Positions 1 through 6,056 of a stretch of 7,941 nucleotides of DNA are shown here, piece after piece. Position numbers and translations under genes: made by a program. The notes under the pieces were generated by a model that searched no databases, was not told the origin of the DNA, and saw only the letters and a program-made list of their open reading frames with translations. This stretch comes from Gammaproteobacteria bacterium (GTDB lineage Bacteria; Pseudomonadota; Gammaproteobacteria; S012-40). The stretch covers positions 1 to 7,941 of the forward strand of contig JALSHN010000396.1 of NCBI GenBank assembly GCA_026982215.1, written 5' to 3'. Every line of letters starts with the position of its first letter. Within the stretch, counting starts at the first letter, position 1.

Positions 1-347
1 CTGGGCAGGTGGTGGAGCGGGTGGCCAGCCAACTGGACCTCCTCCCCACTGCCCTGCCCCTGTTGGGGCTGCCCCTGGAACACCCCATGATCGGCCGTGA
101 CCACCTGACCCCCGATCACTCCCCCGGCCGGGCCCTGATCCAACACAACCGCACCCTGGGTTATCTCCGCGGCGATCGCCTGGTGGTGCTGCGTCCACGC
201 CAGTCCCCGTTGGCCTTTCGGGTGGAGGGGGCTGATCGATTGGCGCCTCACGCCGGTCCCGTGGAGGCGGCCCTCTATCGCGAGGCCCTGGCCCATGTGC
301 TGTTCCCGGTTTGGGTATATCACCACCGTGCCTATCGCCTGCCCTGA
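1..347 (+). CDS. LTA synthase-like / sulfatase-family membrane transferase, C-terminal fragment
   Basis: The left edge cuts this gene; the open frame enters at base 3 and gives the last 114 residues before a TGA at 345-347. The fragment reads as the end of the alkaline-phosphatase-superfamily domain of LTA-synthase-like proteins. It has the 'SQLDLLPTALPLLGLP' helix, then 'MIGRD', then 'PGRALIQHN' and 'GDRLVVLRP', which matches the usual order near the C-terminus of these enzymes. A final stretch rich in aromatic residues ends the protein. Family members are inner-membrane proteins with a periplasmic catalytic domain. They move phosphoglycerol or phosphoethanolamine from phospholipids to glycans or lipids. 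The nucleophile and metal ligands lie upstream of the window, so activity cannot be judged. The internal GTG at base 9 is not the true start. It ends 42 bases before the next gene, on the same strand. A plain sulfatase is the main alternative. Confidence 0.8.
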   Translation, partial: GQVVERVASQLDLLPTALPLLGLPLEHPMIGRDHLTPDHSPGRALIQHNRTLGYLRGDRLVVLRPRQSPLAFRVEGADRLAPHAGPVEAALYREALAHVLFPVWVYHHRAYRLP

Positions 348-350
348 ACT

Positions 351-359
351 TGCTATCAT
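351..359 (+). promoter_or_regulatory. Possible extended -10 promoter for the TIGR03546/TIGR03545 pair
   Basis: The short gap after the preceding gene contains TGCTATCAT: a TG dinucleotide, one base, and a -10-like hexamer matching TATAAT at five of six positions. Transcription would begin near base 366, about 24 bases before the GTG start at 390. I see no good -35 hexamer, but extended -10 promoters can work without one. Read-through from the upstream gene is the alternative. Confidence 0.35.
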
Positions 360-389
360 GGGGCCAGTTTTCGAGCGGGGAAACGAGAC

Positions 390-902
390 GTGTTCTGGCT
401 GCGCCTGCTGAGTGATCTGCTGGAGGCCCTGCAGAGTGGCCGCCATCCCCTAGGAATCTCCGGGGCCCTGGCCCTGGGGTTGTTCATCGGCCTGGTTCCC
501 GGTTGGCCCTTGCAGGTGCTGCTGGCCGCCCTGATCCTCCTGATACTCGACTTCGACCTCACCACCGCCGCCCTGGGCATGCTCGCCGGGGCCTTTCTCG
601 GCTGGCTGCTGGACCCCGCCCTGGACGCTCTGGGAACCTGGCTGCTCACTGCGCCGGCCCTGCAAGAGCTGTGGACCAGCCTCTATGCCCAACCACTGAT
701 GCGGCTGACCCGCTTCAACAACAGTGTGGTCCTGGGTTCCACCCTGGTGGGCCTGCTGCTGTTGCTGCCGCTGGAGATCATCCTGCGCCTGCTGTTGCGC
801 CGCTATTACGCCGTCTGGCATGAGCGGCTGGAACGCCTGGGCTTGCTGCGTTGGTTGCGTTGGGGTCAATGGCTGGCACGATTGCAGAGAGGGGCCTCAT
901 GA
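390..902 (+). CDS. TIGR03546 family small inner-membrane protein (uncharacterised)
   Basis: This 170-residue, very hydrophobic protein has four likely membrane segments, at about residues 22-41, 41-60, 60-78 and 113-137. A glycine/proline-rich stretch (GLFIGLVPGWP, 30-40) and the motif RFNNSVVLGS (108-117) lie among them, and an Arg/Trp-rich cytoplasmic-type tail follows 138. Length, topology and motifs fit the TIGR03546 family, whose members are normally encoded next to TIGR03545, as here. No biochemical function is established for the family; the fold recalls DUF2062-type membrane proteins. It starts at GTG 390 after a purine-rich leader; the Shine-Dalgarno sequence is weak. Its TGA overlaps the next gene's ATG (ATGA at 899-902), so the two are very probably translationally coupled and may form a complex. 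Confidence 0.82.
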   Translation: MFWLRLLSDLLEALQSGRHPLGISGALALGLFIGLVPGWPLQVLLAALILLILDFDLTTAALGMLAGAFLGWLLDPALDALGTWLLTAPALQELWTSLYAQPLMRLTRFNNSVVLGSTLVGLLLLLPLEIILRLLLRRYYAVWHERLERLGLLRWLRWGQWLARLQRGAS

Positions 903-2758
903 GGCTGCGCCGCGGCCTGTGGATCCTGCTGCCCCTGGGGCTGGCCCTGTTGGGCGGGCTGTTCTGGCTGGGGCAGTCCCAGTGGTTGGGGCGGGCGGTG
1001 GAGGGCGGCCTGTCCACCCTGTTGCGCACCCCTGTGGAAGTGGAAGGGGTCCGCCTGGACCTGTTTCGTCTCCGAGGGGAGGTGAAACGGCTGCGCATCG
1101 CCTCGCGCCGTGACCCCCGCCGCTGGGCCTTCGATGGTGGACCGGCCGTCTTCCAGCTCCAGTTCTGGCCGTTGCTGGAGGGCAAGCTGGTGGTGGAACG
1201 GTTGGAACTGACGGGCATCGACGGCGGCACACCCCGTCGTCTCCCCCGGGCCTCGGCTTCGCCGCCGCCCCAGCCCGCTACCGCCGAGGACGGTCCCTCG
1301 CTGGGGGAGCGGCTGCGGGCCGCGCTGCCACGGCTGGACCTCGGTCTGCTCGCCCAGCGCCTGGAGCTGGACGCCCTGTTGGACGACCAGCCCCTGGCCA
1401 CCGTGGCCTGGGCCGAGCACCAGATCGAGACCTGGCAGACCCAGTTGCAGGTGGGGCGGGAAGCGGTGGCCGGGCTGGATGGACTCCCCGGGGAATTCGA
1501 CACCCTCCGTCGCCGCATCGAGGCCCTGGACCTGGATACCCGCGACCCCCGCCGCTTGCGAGAACAGCTCCAGGAATTGAAGGAGATCCGCCAGCGCCTG
1601 CGGGTACTGCGTGATCGGCTGCGCCAAGAGCGTTCGGTCCTGGACGAGGCCTTGACCTTCCCCCGCGACCAGGCCGGTTGGCGTGAGGCCCGGGCGCAGG
1701 ACCTCGCCCTGTTGGACCGCATCGGCGGGTTGGACCTGAAACGGCTGGCCGATGCCCTGTTCGGTGCCCCGGTGGTGGAGCGGGTGGGCGCCGTCCTCGC
1801 CGTCTTGCAAGGGGCGCGGGGGCTGCTTGCCGGTAGTGACGACGATCCCCCGCCGCCCCCGCCACGGCGGGCGGGACGGACCTTCACCTTCCCGGTGGAG
1901 CCGCCGCTGCCGCCGGCCTTGCTGCTGATGGACGGCCGGCTGGAGGGCCGCTGGCCCGGCCATGGCCCCTTCGACCTGCGCCTGGCCCAGCTCAGCAGCG
2001 CCCCGGCCCAGTGGCACCGGCCGGTGGATTTTCAGTTGCATTTGGGGGAACGGCCCGCCTGGCGGCTCACCGGGACCTTGGATCACCGCCGTGATCGTGA
2101 TCAGGACCGTATCGCTGTCCAGGCGGCGCCCCTGGCCCTGGCGGGGATCCCCCTCGATACCCCGGCCGGCCAACCCCTGCCCACCGCCCTGAGCCTGGAG
2201 GAGGGACGGCTGGAGGGCGAGCTGGCCCAGGAGGCCGGACGGCTGCAGGGCCATTTGCAGCTCCGGGCCGATCGGGTACGGTTCCATTTCCCCGAACAGG
2301 CGGCGGTGGAGGCGGCCTATCGGCCCTATTACCCCGAGTTGCGGCGGCTGTTCCTGCAACAGCACTCGGCGCTGCGCCTGGATATCCGCCTGGCCGGCAC
2401 GTTGGAGGCCCCGGAGCTGCGTTTGTCCAGCAGCCTGGATCAGGACCTCTCCCAGGGGTTGCAGCGGCTGTTGGGCCAGAAGCTCGAGCAGGCACGGGCC
2501 CGCCTGCGTCAACGGCTGGAGGCACGGGTGGAGGACCGCCTGAGTCAGGCCCGGGAGCGTCTGCTCGCCGAGGCCGAGCCCTTGCGGGCCCGCCTCAGCA
2601 AGCTGGAGGCCCGCCTGAAGGAGCTGGGACGCTTGCGGGAGGAAAAGCGCCGGGCGGTGGAAGAGGCCCTGGCCGAGGCGGGGAAACGCCTGGAGCGCAA
2701 GGCCAAGGAAAAGGCCAAAGAGAAGGCCGAGGAGCTGCGGCGGGGGCTGGGGCTGTGA
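899..2758 (+). CDS. TIGR03545 family AsmA-like envelope protein (uncharacterised)
   Basis: The protein has 619 residues. I chose ATG 899 because it overlaps the previous stop as ATGA, has GAGAGG six bases upstream, and opens directly into a signal anchor: basic MRLRRG, then a hydrophobic helix at 7-25. Residues 42-107 have the AsmA-like N-terminal pattern: 'TPVEVEGVRLDLFRLRGEV', then a 'PLLEGKLVVERLELTGI' strand pair. Residues 200-260 and 525-619 are rich in Arg, Glu and Leu and look coiled-coil. A proline run (PPPPPPP, 316-322) separates the first half from a second beta-rich segment (about 328-515). The tail (KAKEKAKEKAEELRR) is highly charged. The protein should be anchored in the inner membrane with its bulk in the periplasm. 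AsmA-like proteins such as TamB and YhdP move phospholipid between membranes; a similar role here is inference. TIGR03545 itself has no known function. Confidence 0.8.
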   Translation: MRLRRGLWILLPLGLALLGGLFWLGQSQWLGRAVEGGLSTLLRTPVEVEGVRLDLFRLRGEVKRLRIASRRDPRRWAFDGGPAVFQLQFWPLLEGKLVVERLELTGIDGGTPRRLPRASASPPPQPATAEDGPSLGERLRAALPRLDLGLLAQRLELDALLDDQPLATVAWAEHQIETWQTQLQVGREAVAGLDGLPGEFDTLRRRIEALDLDTRDPRRLREQLQELKEIRQRLRVLRDRLRQERSVLDEALTFPRDQAGWREARAQDLALLDRIGGLDLKRLADALFGAPVVERVGAVLAVLQGARGLLAGSDDDPPPPPPRRAGRTFTFPVEPPLPPALLLMDGRLEGRWPGHGPFDLRLAQLSSAPAQWHRPVDFQLHLGERPAWRLTGTLDHRRDRDQDRIAVQAAPLALAGIPLDTPAGQPLPTALSLEEGRLEGELAQEAGRLQGHLQLRADRVRFHFPEQAAVEAAYRPYYPELRRLFLQQHSALRLDIRLAGTLEAPELRLSSSLDQDLSQGLQRLLGQKLEQARARLRQRLEARVEDRLSQARERLLAEAEPLRARLSKLEARLKELGRLREEKRRAVEEALAEAGKRLERKAKEKAKEKAEELRRGLGL

Positions 2759-2767
2759 CCCGGGCGG

Positions 2768-3448
2768 TCACCCTGGTCCGTCGCCGCTCCCTTGAGTCTC
2801 GGGCCAGCGGTCCTCGAACACCATCTCGGTGAGCGGCCGGGCCTGGCGCCAGCCCTCCAGCTCCAGCATCGGCCGCGGATAGAAGCCCTCCACCGGCCCC
2901 AGGCAGAGCAGGGCGATGGCCAAGGCCCCTTCAGGGAGGTGCAGCCGCTCGGCCAGGGCCTGGGGATCGAACAGCGACACCCAGCCCATCCCCAGGTTCT
3001 CCGCCCGGCTGGCCAGCCACAGGTTCTGGATGGCACAGGCCGCCGAACACAGCGCCATCTCCCGCGGCAGGGTGCGGCGGCCGAACACGGTGCCGTCGTC
3101 GGGGGCCAGCACCACCGCCAACAGCTCGGCGGCCTCGCGGATTCCCTCCACCTTCAACCTCAGGAATTCCTCACCCCGCACACCCAGGGCCTCGGCGGTG
3201 CGCCGGCGTTCCTCGTTCACCAGGGCGTGGATGGCCTCCCGCAAGGCGGGGTTGCGGATGCGGATGATTCGCCAGGGCTGCATCAGACCCACACTGGGCG
3301 CCTGGTGGGCCGCCGCCAGCAGCCGCTGCAACACCACTTCGGGCACCCGGCCGCCGCGCTGGAAATGGCGCATGTCGCGGCGCTCGCGAATGGCGCGGTA
3401 GACCGCCTCGCGCTCCGTTTCGTCGAAGTGATGGGGATGGTCGTTCAC
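2768..3448 (-). CDS. bluB: 5,6-dimethylbenzimidazole synthase (BluB)
   Basis: The 226-residue protein carries the full BluB signature of the flavin-dependent nitroreductase fold: ERRDMRHF (22-29), AAHQAPSVGLMQPW (46-59), 'KVEGIREAAELL' (99-110), VFGRR (121-125), CAIQNLWLASRAENLGMGWVS (138-158) and PMLELEGW (193-200). BluB cleaves reduced FMN with oxygen to give 5,6-dimethylbenzimidazole, the lower ligand of cobalamin, in the cytoplasm. Asp25 and Ser158 sit where the family's catalytically important Asp and Ser are expected. Length is normal and no disruption is seen. It starts at GTG 3448 with only a weak GAG-type ribosome site. It converges on the preceding gene with 9 bases between the stops. 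No other cobalamin gene is in the window, and I see no cobalamin riboswitch in the 152 bases upstream. Confidence 0.93.
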   Translation of the reverse strand: MNDHPHHFDETEREAVYRAIRERRDMRHFQRGGRVPEVVLQRLLAAAHQAPSVGLMQPWRIIRIRNPALREAIHALVNEERRRTAEALGVRGEEFLRLKVEGIREAAELLAVVLAPDDGTVFGRRTLPREMALCSAACAIQNLWLASRAENLGMGWVSLFDPQALAERLHLPEGALAIALLCLGPVEGFYPRPMLELEGWRQARPLTEMVFEDRWPETQGSGDGPG

Positions 3449-3472
3449 AGGCGGGATCTCGAAAAAAAGGGG

Positions 3473-3478
3473 ATTCTA
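3473..3478 (-). promoter_or_regulatory. Possible -10 box for bluB
   Basis: Read on the minus strand, TAGAAT (five of six matches to TATAAT) lies 25 bases upstream of the GTG start, so the leader would be only about 18 nt and begin in a T-run (A7 on the plus strand at 3462-3468). No convincing -35 hexamer is found 16-18 bases further upstream. A small CGCC/GGCG hairpin (3482-3493) sits just before it. Confidence 0.25.
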
Positions 3479-3506
3479 ACGCGCCGAAGGGCGGAGAGGG
3501 GCTGGT

Positions 3507-3512
3507 TATAAT
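3507..3512 (+). promoter_or_regulatory. Likely -10 box (TATAAT) for the outer-membrane-protein gene
   Basis: A perfect TATAAT stands out in GC-rich surroundings 88 bases before the ATG at 3601. No TTGACA-like -35 is visible at the usual distance, and the bases before it are GGT rather than TGn, so it is not a true extended -10. Transcription would start near 3519, giving a leader of about 80 nt. Confidence 0.45.
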
Positions 3513-3515
3513 GCC

Positions 3516-3567
3516 CCCTGGCTTCGCTCCAGGGCTGCCGGTTGGGCAGGGCGGTTCCGGAACGGAA
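3516..3567 (+). promoter_or_regulatory. Three tandem small hairpins in the leader of the outer-membrane-protein gene
   Basis: Three inverted repeats lie end to end. CCCTGG/CCAGGG (3516-3521 with 3529-3534) has a 7-base loop containing TTCG. CTGCC/GGCAG (3535-3539 with 3545-3549) has a 5-base loop. TTCCG/CGGAA (3555-3559 with 3563-3567) has a 3-base loop. None is followed by a T-run, so they are not intrinsic terminators. They may stabilise the mRNA or regulate translation; they match no riboswitch I know. Because the first stem straddles the expected start of transcription, it could instead be a protein-binding palindrome shared with divergent bluB. Confidence 0.35.
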
Positions 3568-3600
3568 ACATCCCCAACAATCACGATAAAAGGAGCCGTC

Positions 3601-4155
3601 ATGCATCGTTTCATGGCCGTGTTGTCGTCCGTGATCGCCTTTTCCGCCCTCGCCGGGGAGGTGGAGCCGCCTGCCCGTGGGGAGGCGATCGTGCTTAAGA
3701 CCCCTGCCCAGGTGTGGTGGGGTGGGAGTGTCGAGGCTCAGGGGGAGAACCGCCTCTATGGCGGCCGGCTGGACCTGCGGCTGCCGCTCTCCGATCAACG
3801 GCCGTTGTATTTCGATTGGAGCCTGGAGCCCCGGTTCTTGAACATGGTGAGCAACACGGCGGGGAAGCGGGCCCGGGCCGTCGCCGTGGACATGGGGTTC
3901 GGCCTCAGCTACGGGCGCCGCCTTCAGGGGTATGCCCGCGGTGGCTTCGATCTGGTGGAGAGTACCATCGATCAGTGGATCACCACCCCCGACGACGGGG
4001 TGGACATCGACACTTTCTTCCAGGTGGGAGTGGGGTGGACCTTCCTGGATCACGGGCGGCTGGATCTCTATAGCCGCTACAACCACATCACCGGCATCGA
4101 TGTGAAGGACAGCTTCGCCTTCTATCCCGGTATCGCCGTGTTGTGGCGCCGCTGA
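3601..4155 (+). CDS. Exported protein, probable small outer-membrane beta-barrel (unrecognised family)
   Basis: The 184-residue product starts at ATG 3601, with AGGAG five bases upstream at 3591-3595. A signal peptide is clear: basic MHR, hydrophobic 4-16, and an A-L-A cleavage site with the mature chain starting at Gly19. The mature part alternates polar and hydrophobic residues in strands rich in Tyr, Trp, Phe and Gly (for example RLYGGRLDLRLPL, VDMGFGLSYGRRLQGYARGG, FQVGVGWTFLDHGRLDLYSRY). It has short turns and no internal hydrophobic helix, as in 8-stranded outer-membrane barrels. I do not recognise the family. The last residues (VLWRR) are not the usual C-terminal aromatic. PagL-type lipid A deacylase was considered, but the catalytic residues are not present. 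It converges on the next gene with 6 bases between the stops. Function is unknown. Confidence 0.75.
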   Translation: MHRFMAVLSSVIAFSALAGEVEPPARGEAIVLKTPAQVWWGGSVEAQGENRLYGGRLDLRLPLSDQRPLYFDWSLEPRFLNMVSNTAGKRARAVAVDMGFGLSYGRRLQGYARGGFDLVESTIDQWITTPDDGVDIDTFFQVGVGWTFLDHGRLDLYSRYNHITGIDVKDSFAFYPGIAVLWRR

Positions 4156-4161
4156 GGCCGT

Positions 4162-5925
4162 TCACTTCCCCAGCCGCCGCCGTGCCTTTTCGGGCTGGGG
4201 GGCGGAGATTCCCAACCGGGTGAGGAACACCGCCGTCACCGTCTGGCCGCCGCGTTCCAACGGCAGCAGCTCGAGGCGCAGGGGCTGGGGGGATTCGAGC
4301 TCGAACGCCCCGCCGGGGTGATGTTCCACCAGCGGCCACAGGGGAAAGGGGCGGCCCTCCAATGCTGCCGTCTTCTCGTACCCCAGCAGCGCCGCGGCGC
4401 TGGGGTTTGCCTCCAACACCCGTCCACGGTCGTCGAGGAGCAGATAGCCGATGGGGGCCTCGCACAACAGCCGTTGCGCGAAACGCGCCTGTTCGGCCAG
4501 GCGCTGTTCCGCCTCACGGTGGTGCCAATAGTCCACCACCAGGGCGAGCTGGTCGGCCAGTGAGGCGGCGAAGGCCTGTTCGCTGCTGGCCCAGGCCCGC
4601 GGGGCGTGGCATTGTTCGCAGCGCAGCACCCCCACCACTTCGCCGGCGACGCGGATGGGGGCGTCGAGTACCGCGCCGATATGCTGGGGCAGCAGGTAGC
4701 TGCGTAGAAAGTCGGCGGTGCGCGGATCGCGCTGGGCGTCACCGGCGGCGATGGTGCGGCCCTCCTCGAGTGCGGCGAAATAGGCGGGATAGAGCCCGGC
4801 GCGCAATATCTCACCGTGTCGGTGGTGGCCGTTCTGATAGAGGTCCTCGCAGCGCAATGCCTGGTGCTGGGGGTCCAACAGCCACACTGAGGCCCGCTGC
4901 ACCCCGAGGGCCTGGGCGGCGGCGGCGCTGTAGGGCCGCAGGGCGTGATGCAGGTCGTGGGCCTGGGCAGGGTCCACCCGCGCCAGCTCGGCGAGGATGC
5001 GCTGGAAGCGGCTCAGCCGGTCTTCCTGTTCTTCCCGCTGACGTTGTTCGGTGAGGGCGTCCAGCAGGGGGGCGATGCGTTCGCCCAGCTCGGTGAACAG
5101 CGCCTGTTCGGCCTGGGTCCAGCGACGGGGAAAACCGCACTGGTGGATCCCCAACAGCCAGGGGGCGCCCAGCCGCGGGCGGATCGCCAGCGCCAGGCTG
5201 GAGCGGATCTGATAGCGCTCGGCGCCCCATTCGTTGTCTTCTTCCGTGGGGTAGAGGGGCAGGGCGCCGTTGGCAGCGAGGATGGCGCGTGCCAGGTGGC
5301 GGGTGCGGGCGGTGTAGGGGTAGGTGCCGCCGGGGGTGGCGGCGTAGGCCGGGGCGCTAGATTGTACCGGCACCGACCAGCGGTTGGCGTTCGGGTCCAG
5401 GGGGTGGACTAAATAGGCGCGGTCGGCTTGGAACATCTCGCGTACGGCGTCGATGACGTGGTGGAGGATACGGTCGGGGTCGAGGCTGCTGCGCTCGGCC
5501 TCGGCGATGCGGCGCAGGGCGTCGCGGCGTTTTTCGTGGGCCTGGCGGCTGTCGTGTTGCAGCCGTTGATCGTGCACCAGAGCAAGTACGTAGCCGGGTT
5601 CGGGGAGGGGCAGCGGCCGCAGGCGGACCTCTACGGGAATCTCCTCCCCGCATTTGGCCCGGGCCACCCAGGGGAAGTCCTGGGGCTCGCCGTTACGGGC
5701 CCGTTCCAGGCGGGCGAAGGCCTCGGCGGCGTCGTACCCCTCGGGCATGAAACGCTCGGGGGGGAGGTTGATGAACTCTTCCCGGCTCCAGCCGAGGACG
5801 CGTTCCACTTGGGGGTTGACGTCGACGATGCGCCCGTCGGGGCCATGGATGAAGATCAGGTCAGGGGTGGCGCGGAACAGGGCCGCGAACAGGGGATGGT
5901 CGAGCCAGGGGCTGTTCTCGCTCAT
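4162..5925 (-). CDS. PAS-GAF-GAF-PAS sensory protein without output domain
   Basis: This 587-residue protein has no signal peptide or membrane helix, so it is cytoplasmic. Domains in order: PAS with PAC-like tail at about 12-122 (ATPDLIFIHGPDGRIVDVN, then VLGWSREEF); a short coiled helix at 123-145; GAF at about 147-290; a coiled linker at 291-312; GAF at about 313-467, ending in the typical W-x3-EQAFAASLADQLAL pattern; a coiled linker at 468-485; and a second PAS at about 486-570 (PIGYLLLDDRGRVLEANPSAAALLGYEKTA). Nothing follows: no histidine kinase, GGDEF, EAL, HD or DNA-binding domain. Such arrays normally feed a kinase or cyclic-di-GMP enzyme, so this may be a stand-alone adaptor acting by heterodimer formation, or the remnant of a longer protein. 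I prefer ATG 5925, where the natural PAS lead-in starts, over GTG 5952; GAGAGG (5939-5944) is 13 bases upstream, rather far. Ligands unknown. Confidence 0.85.
   Translation of the reverse strand: MSENSPWLDHPLFAALFRATPDLIFIHGPDGRIVDVNPQVERVLGWSREEFINLPPERFMPEGYDAAEAFARLERARNGEPQDFPWVARAKCGEEIPVEVRLRPLPLPEPGYVLALVHDQRLQHDSRQAHEKRRDALRRIAEAERSSLDPDRILHHVIDAVREMFQADRAYLVHPLDPNANRWSVPVQSSAPAYAATPGGTYPYTARTRHLARAILAANGALPLYPTEEDNEWGAERYQIRSSLALAIRPRLGAPWLLGIHQCGFPRRWTQAEQALFTELGERIAPLLDALTEQRQREEQEDRLSRFQRILAELARVDPAQAHDLHHALRPYSAAAAQALGVQRASVWLLDPQHQALRCEDLYQNGHHRHGEILRAGLYPAYFAALEEGRTIAAGDAQRDPRTADFLRSYLLPQHIGAVLDAPIRVAGEVVGVLRCEQCHAPRAWASSEQAFAASLADQLALVVDYWHHREAEQRLAEQARFAQRLLCEAPIGYLLLDDRGRVLEANPSAAALLGYEKTAALEGRPFPLWPLVEHHPGGAFELESPQPLRLELLPLERGGQTVTAVFLTRLGISAPQPEKARRRLGK
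4168..4200. repeat. 8-bp inverted repeat at a convergent gene junction
   Basis: CCCCAGCC (4168-4175) and GGCTGGGG (4193-4200) form a perfect stem with a 17-base loop. It lies in the last codons of the PAS-GAF gene, 12 bases beyond the stop of the barrel gene. It could slow polymerase from either side, but no T-run follows in either direction, so I do not call it an intrinsic terminator. Confidence 0.3.
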
Positions 5926-5945
5926 CGTGATAGCAACGCCTCTCG

Positions 5946-5961
5946 GACCCACACACGGGTC
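5946..5961 (-). promoter_or_regulatory. GACCC/GGGTC hairpin close to the PAS-GAF gene start
   Basis: A 5-bp inverted repeat (5946-5950 with 5957-5961) with an ACACAC loop lies just upstream of the SD-like GAGAGG of the PAS-GAF gene. It could be an operator or part of a structured leader. The stem is short and may be chance in this composition. Confidence 0.2.
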
Positions 5962-6004
5962 GTTGTGGGGGATACGGTGTTCGGGAAACCCTGGGGCCGG
6001 TGGT

Positions 6005-6037
6005 GTCGGGGGGGACCGGCATGGGCCGGTATCCGAC
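6005..6037 (-). promoter_or_regulatory. Two-tier hairpin in the predicted leader of the PAS-GAF gene
   Basis: An inner perfect 6-bp stem ACCGGC/GCCGGT (6015-6020 with 6025-6030, 4-base loop) is enclosed by an outer 5-bp stem GTCGG/CCGAC (6005-6009 with 6033-6037), separated by an asymmetric internal loop that includes most of a G7 run (plus strand 6008-6014). It begins about 13 nt after the predicted transcription start and is about 80 nt before the ATG. No T-run follows. It matches no riboswitch class I recognise. Confidence 0.3.
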
Positions 6038-6056
6038 TACTGTGAGCCTGAACCTA

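Noticed and set aside
450..2525. Long open frames antisense to the TIGR03546/TIGR03545 genes (for example 866-2512 minus, 778-1887 minus).
   Set aside because: They have low-complexity Gln/Pro/Arg/Ser-rich translations typical of shadow frames in GC-rich DNA, with no recognisable domain.
3511..3600. In-frame ATG at 3511 would extend the barrel protein by 30 residues.
   Set aside because: It overlaps the TATAAT box, has no ribosome site, and would bury the signal peptide. ATG 3601 has AGGAG at the right distance.
3449..3600. Possible cobalamin riboswitch upstream of bluB.
   Set aside because: On the bluB strand I find no B12-box-like element, and the likely bluB start is too close to the gene for a riboswitch of about 200 nt. 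The hairpins there are more likely part of the divergent leader.
3445..4086. Open frame antisense to the barrel gene (213 codons, minus).
   Set aside because: It covers the intergenic region and mirrors a well-supported gene with a signal peptide and ribosome site; its translation shows no domain.
4072..4152. NHITG in the barrel protein recalls the His-x-Ser active site of PagL lipid A deacylase.
   Set aside because: The Ser position is Thr, the following conserved Asn and Asn-Pro-Gly pattern are missing, and the residue at the expected glutamate position is proline.
4606..4620. CEQCH in the second GAF domain matches the CxxCH haem c attachment motif.
   Set aside because: The protein has no signal peptide or membrane segment, so it should not meet the periplasmic cytochrome c maturation machinery. 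The position corresponds to a normal GAF strand and loop (V-L-x-C-E-x) and the second Cys-His is probably chance.
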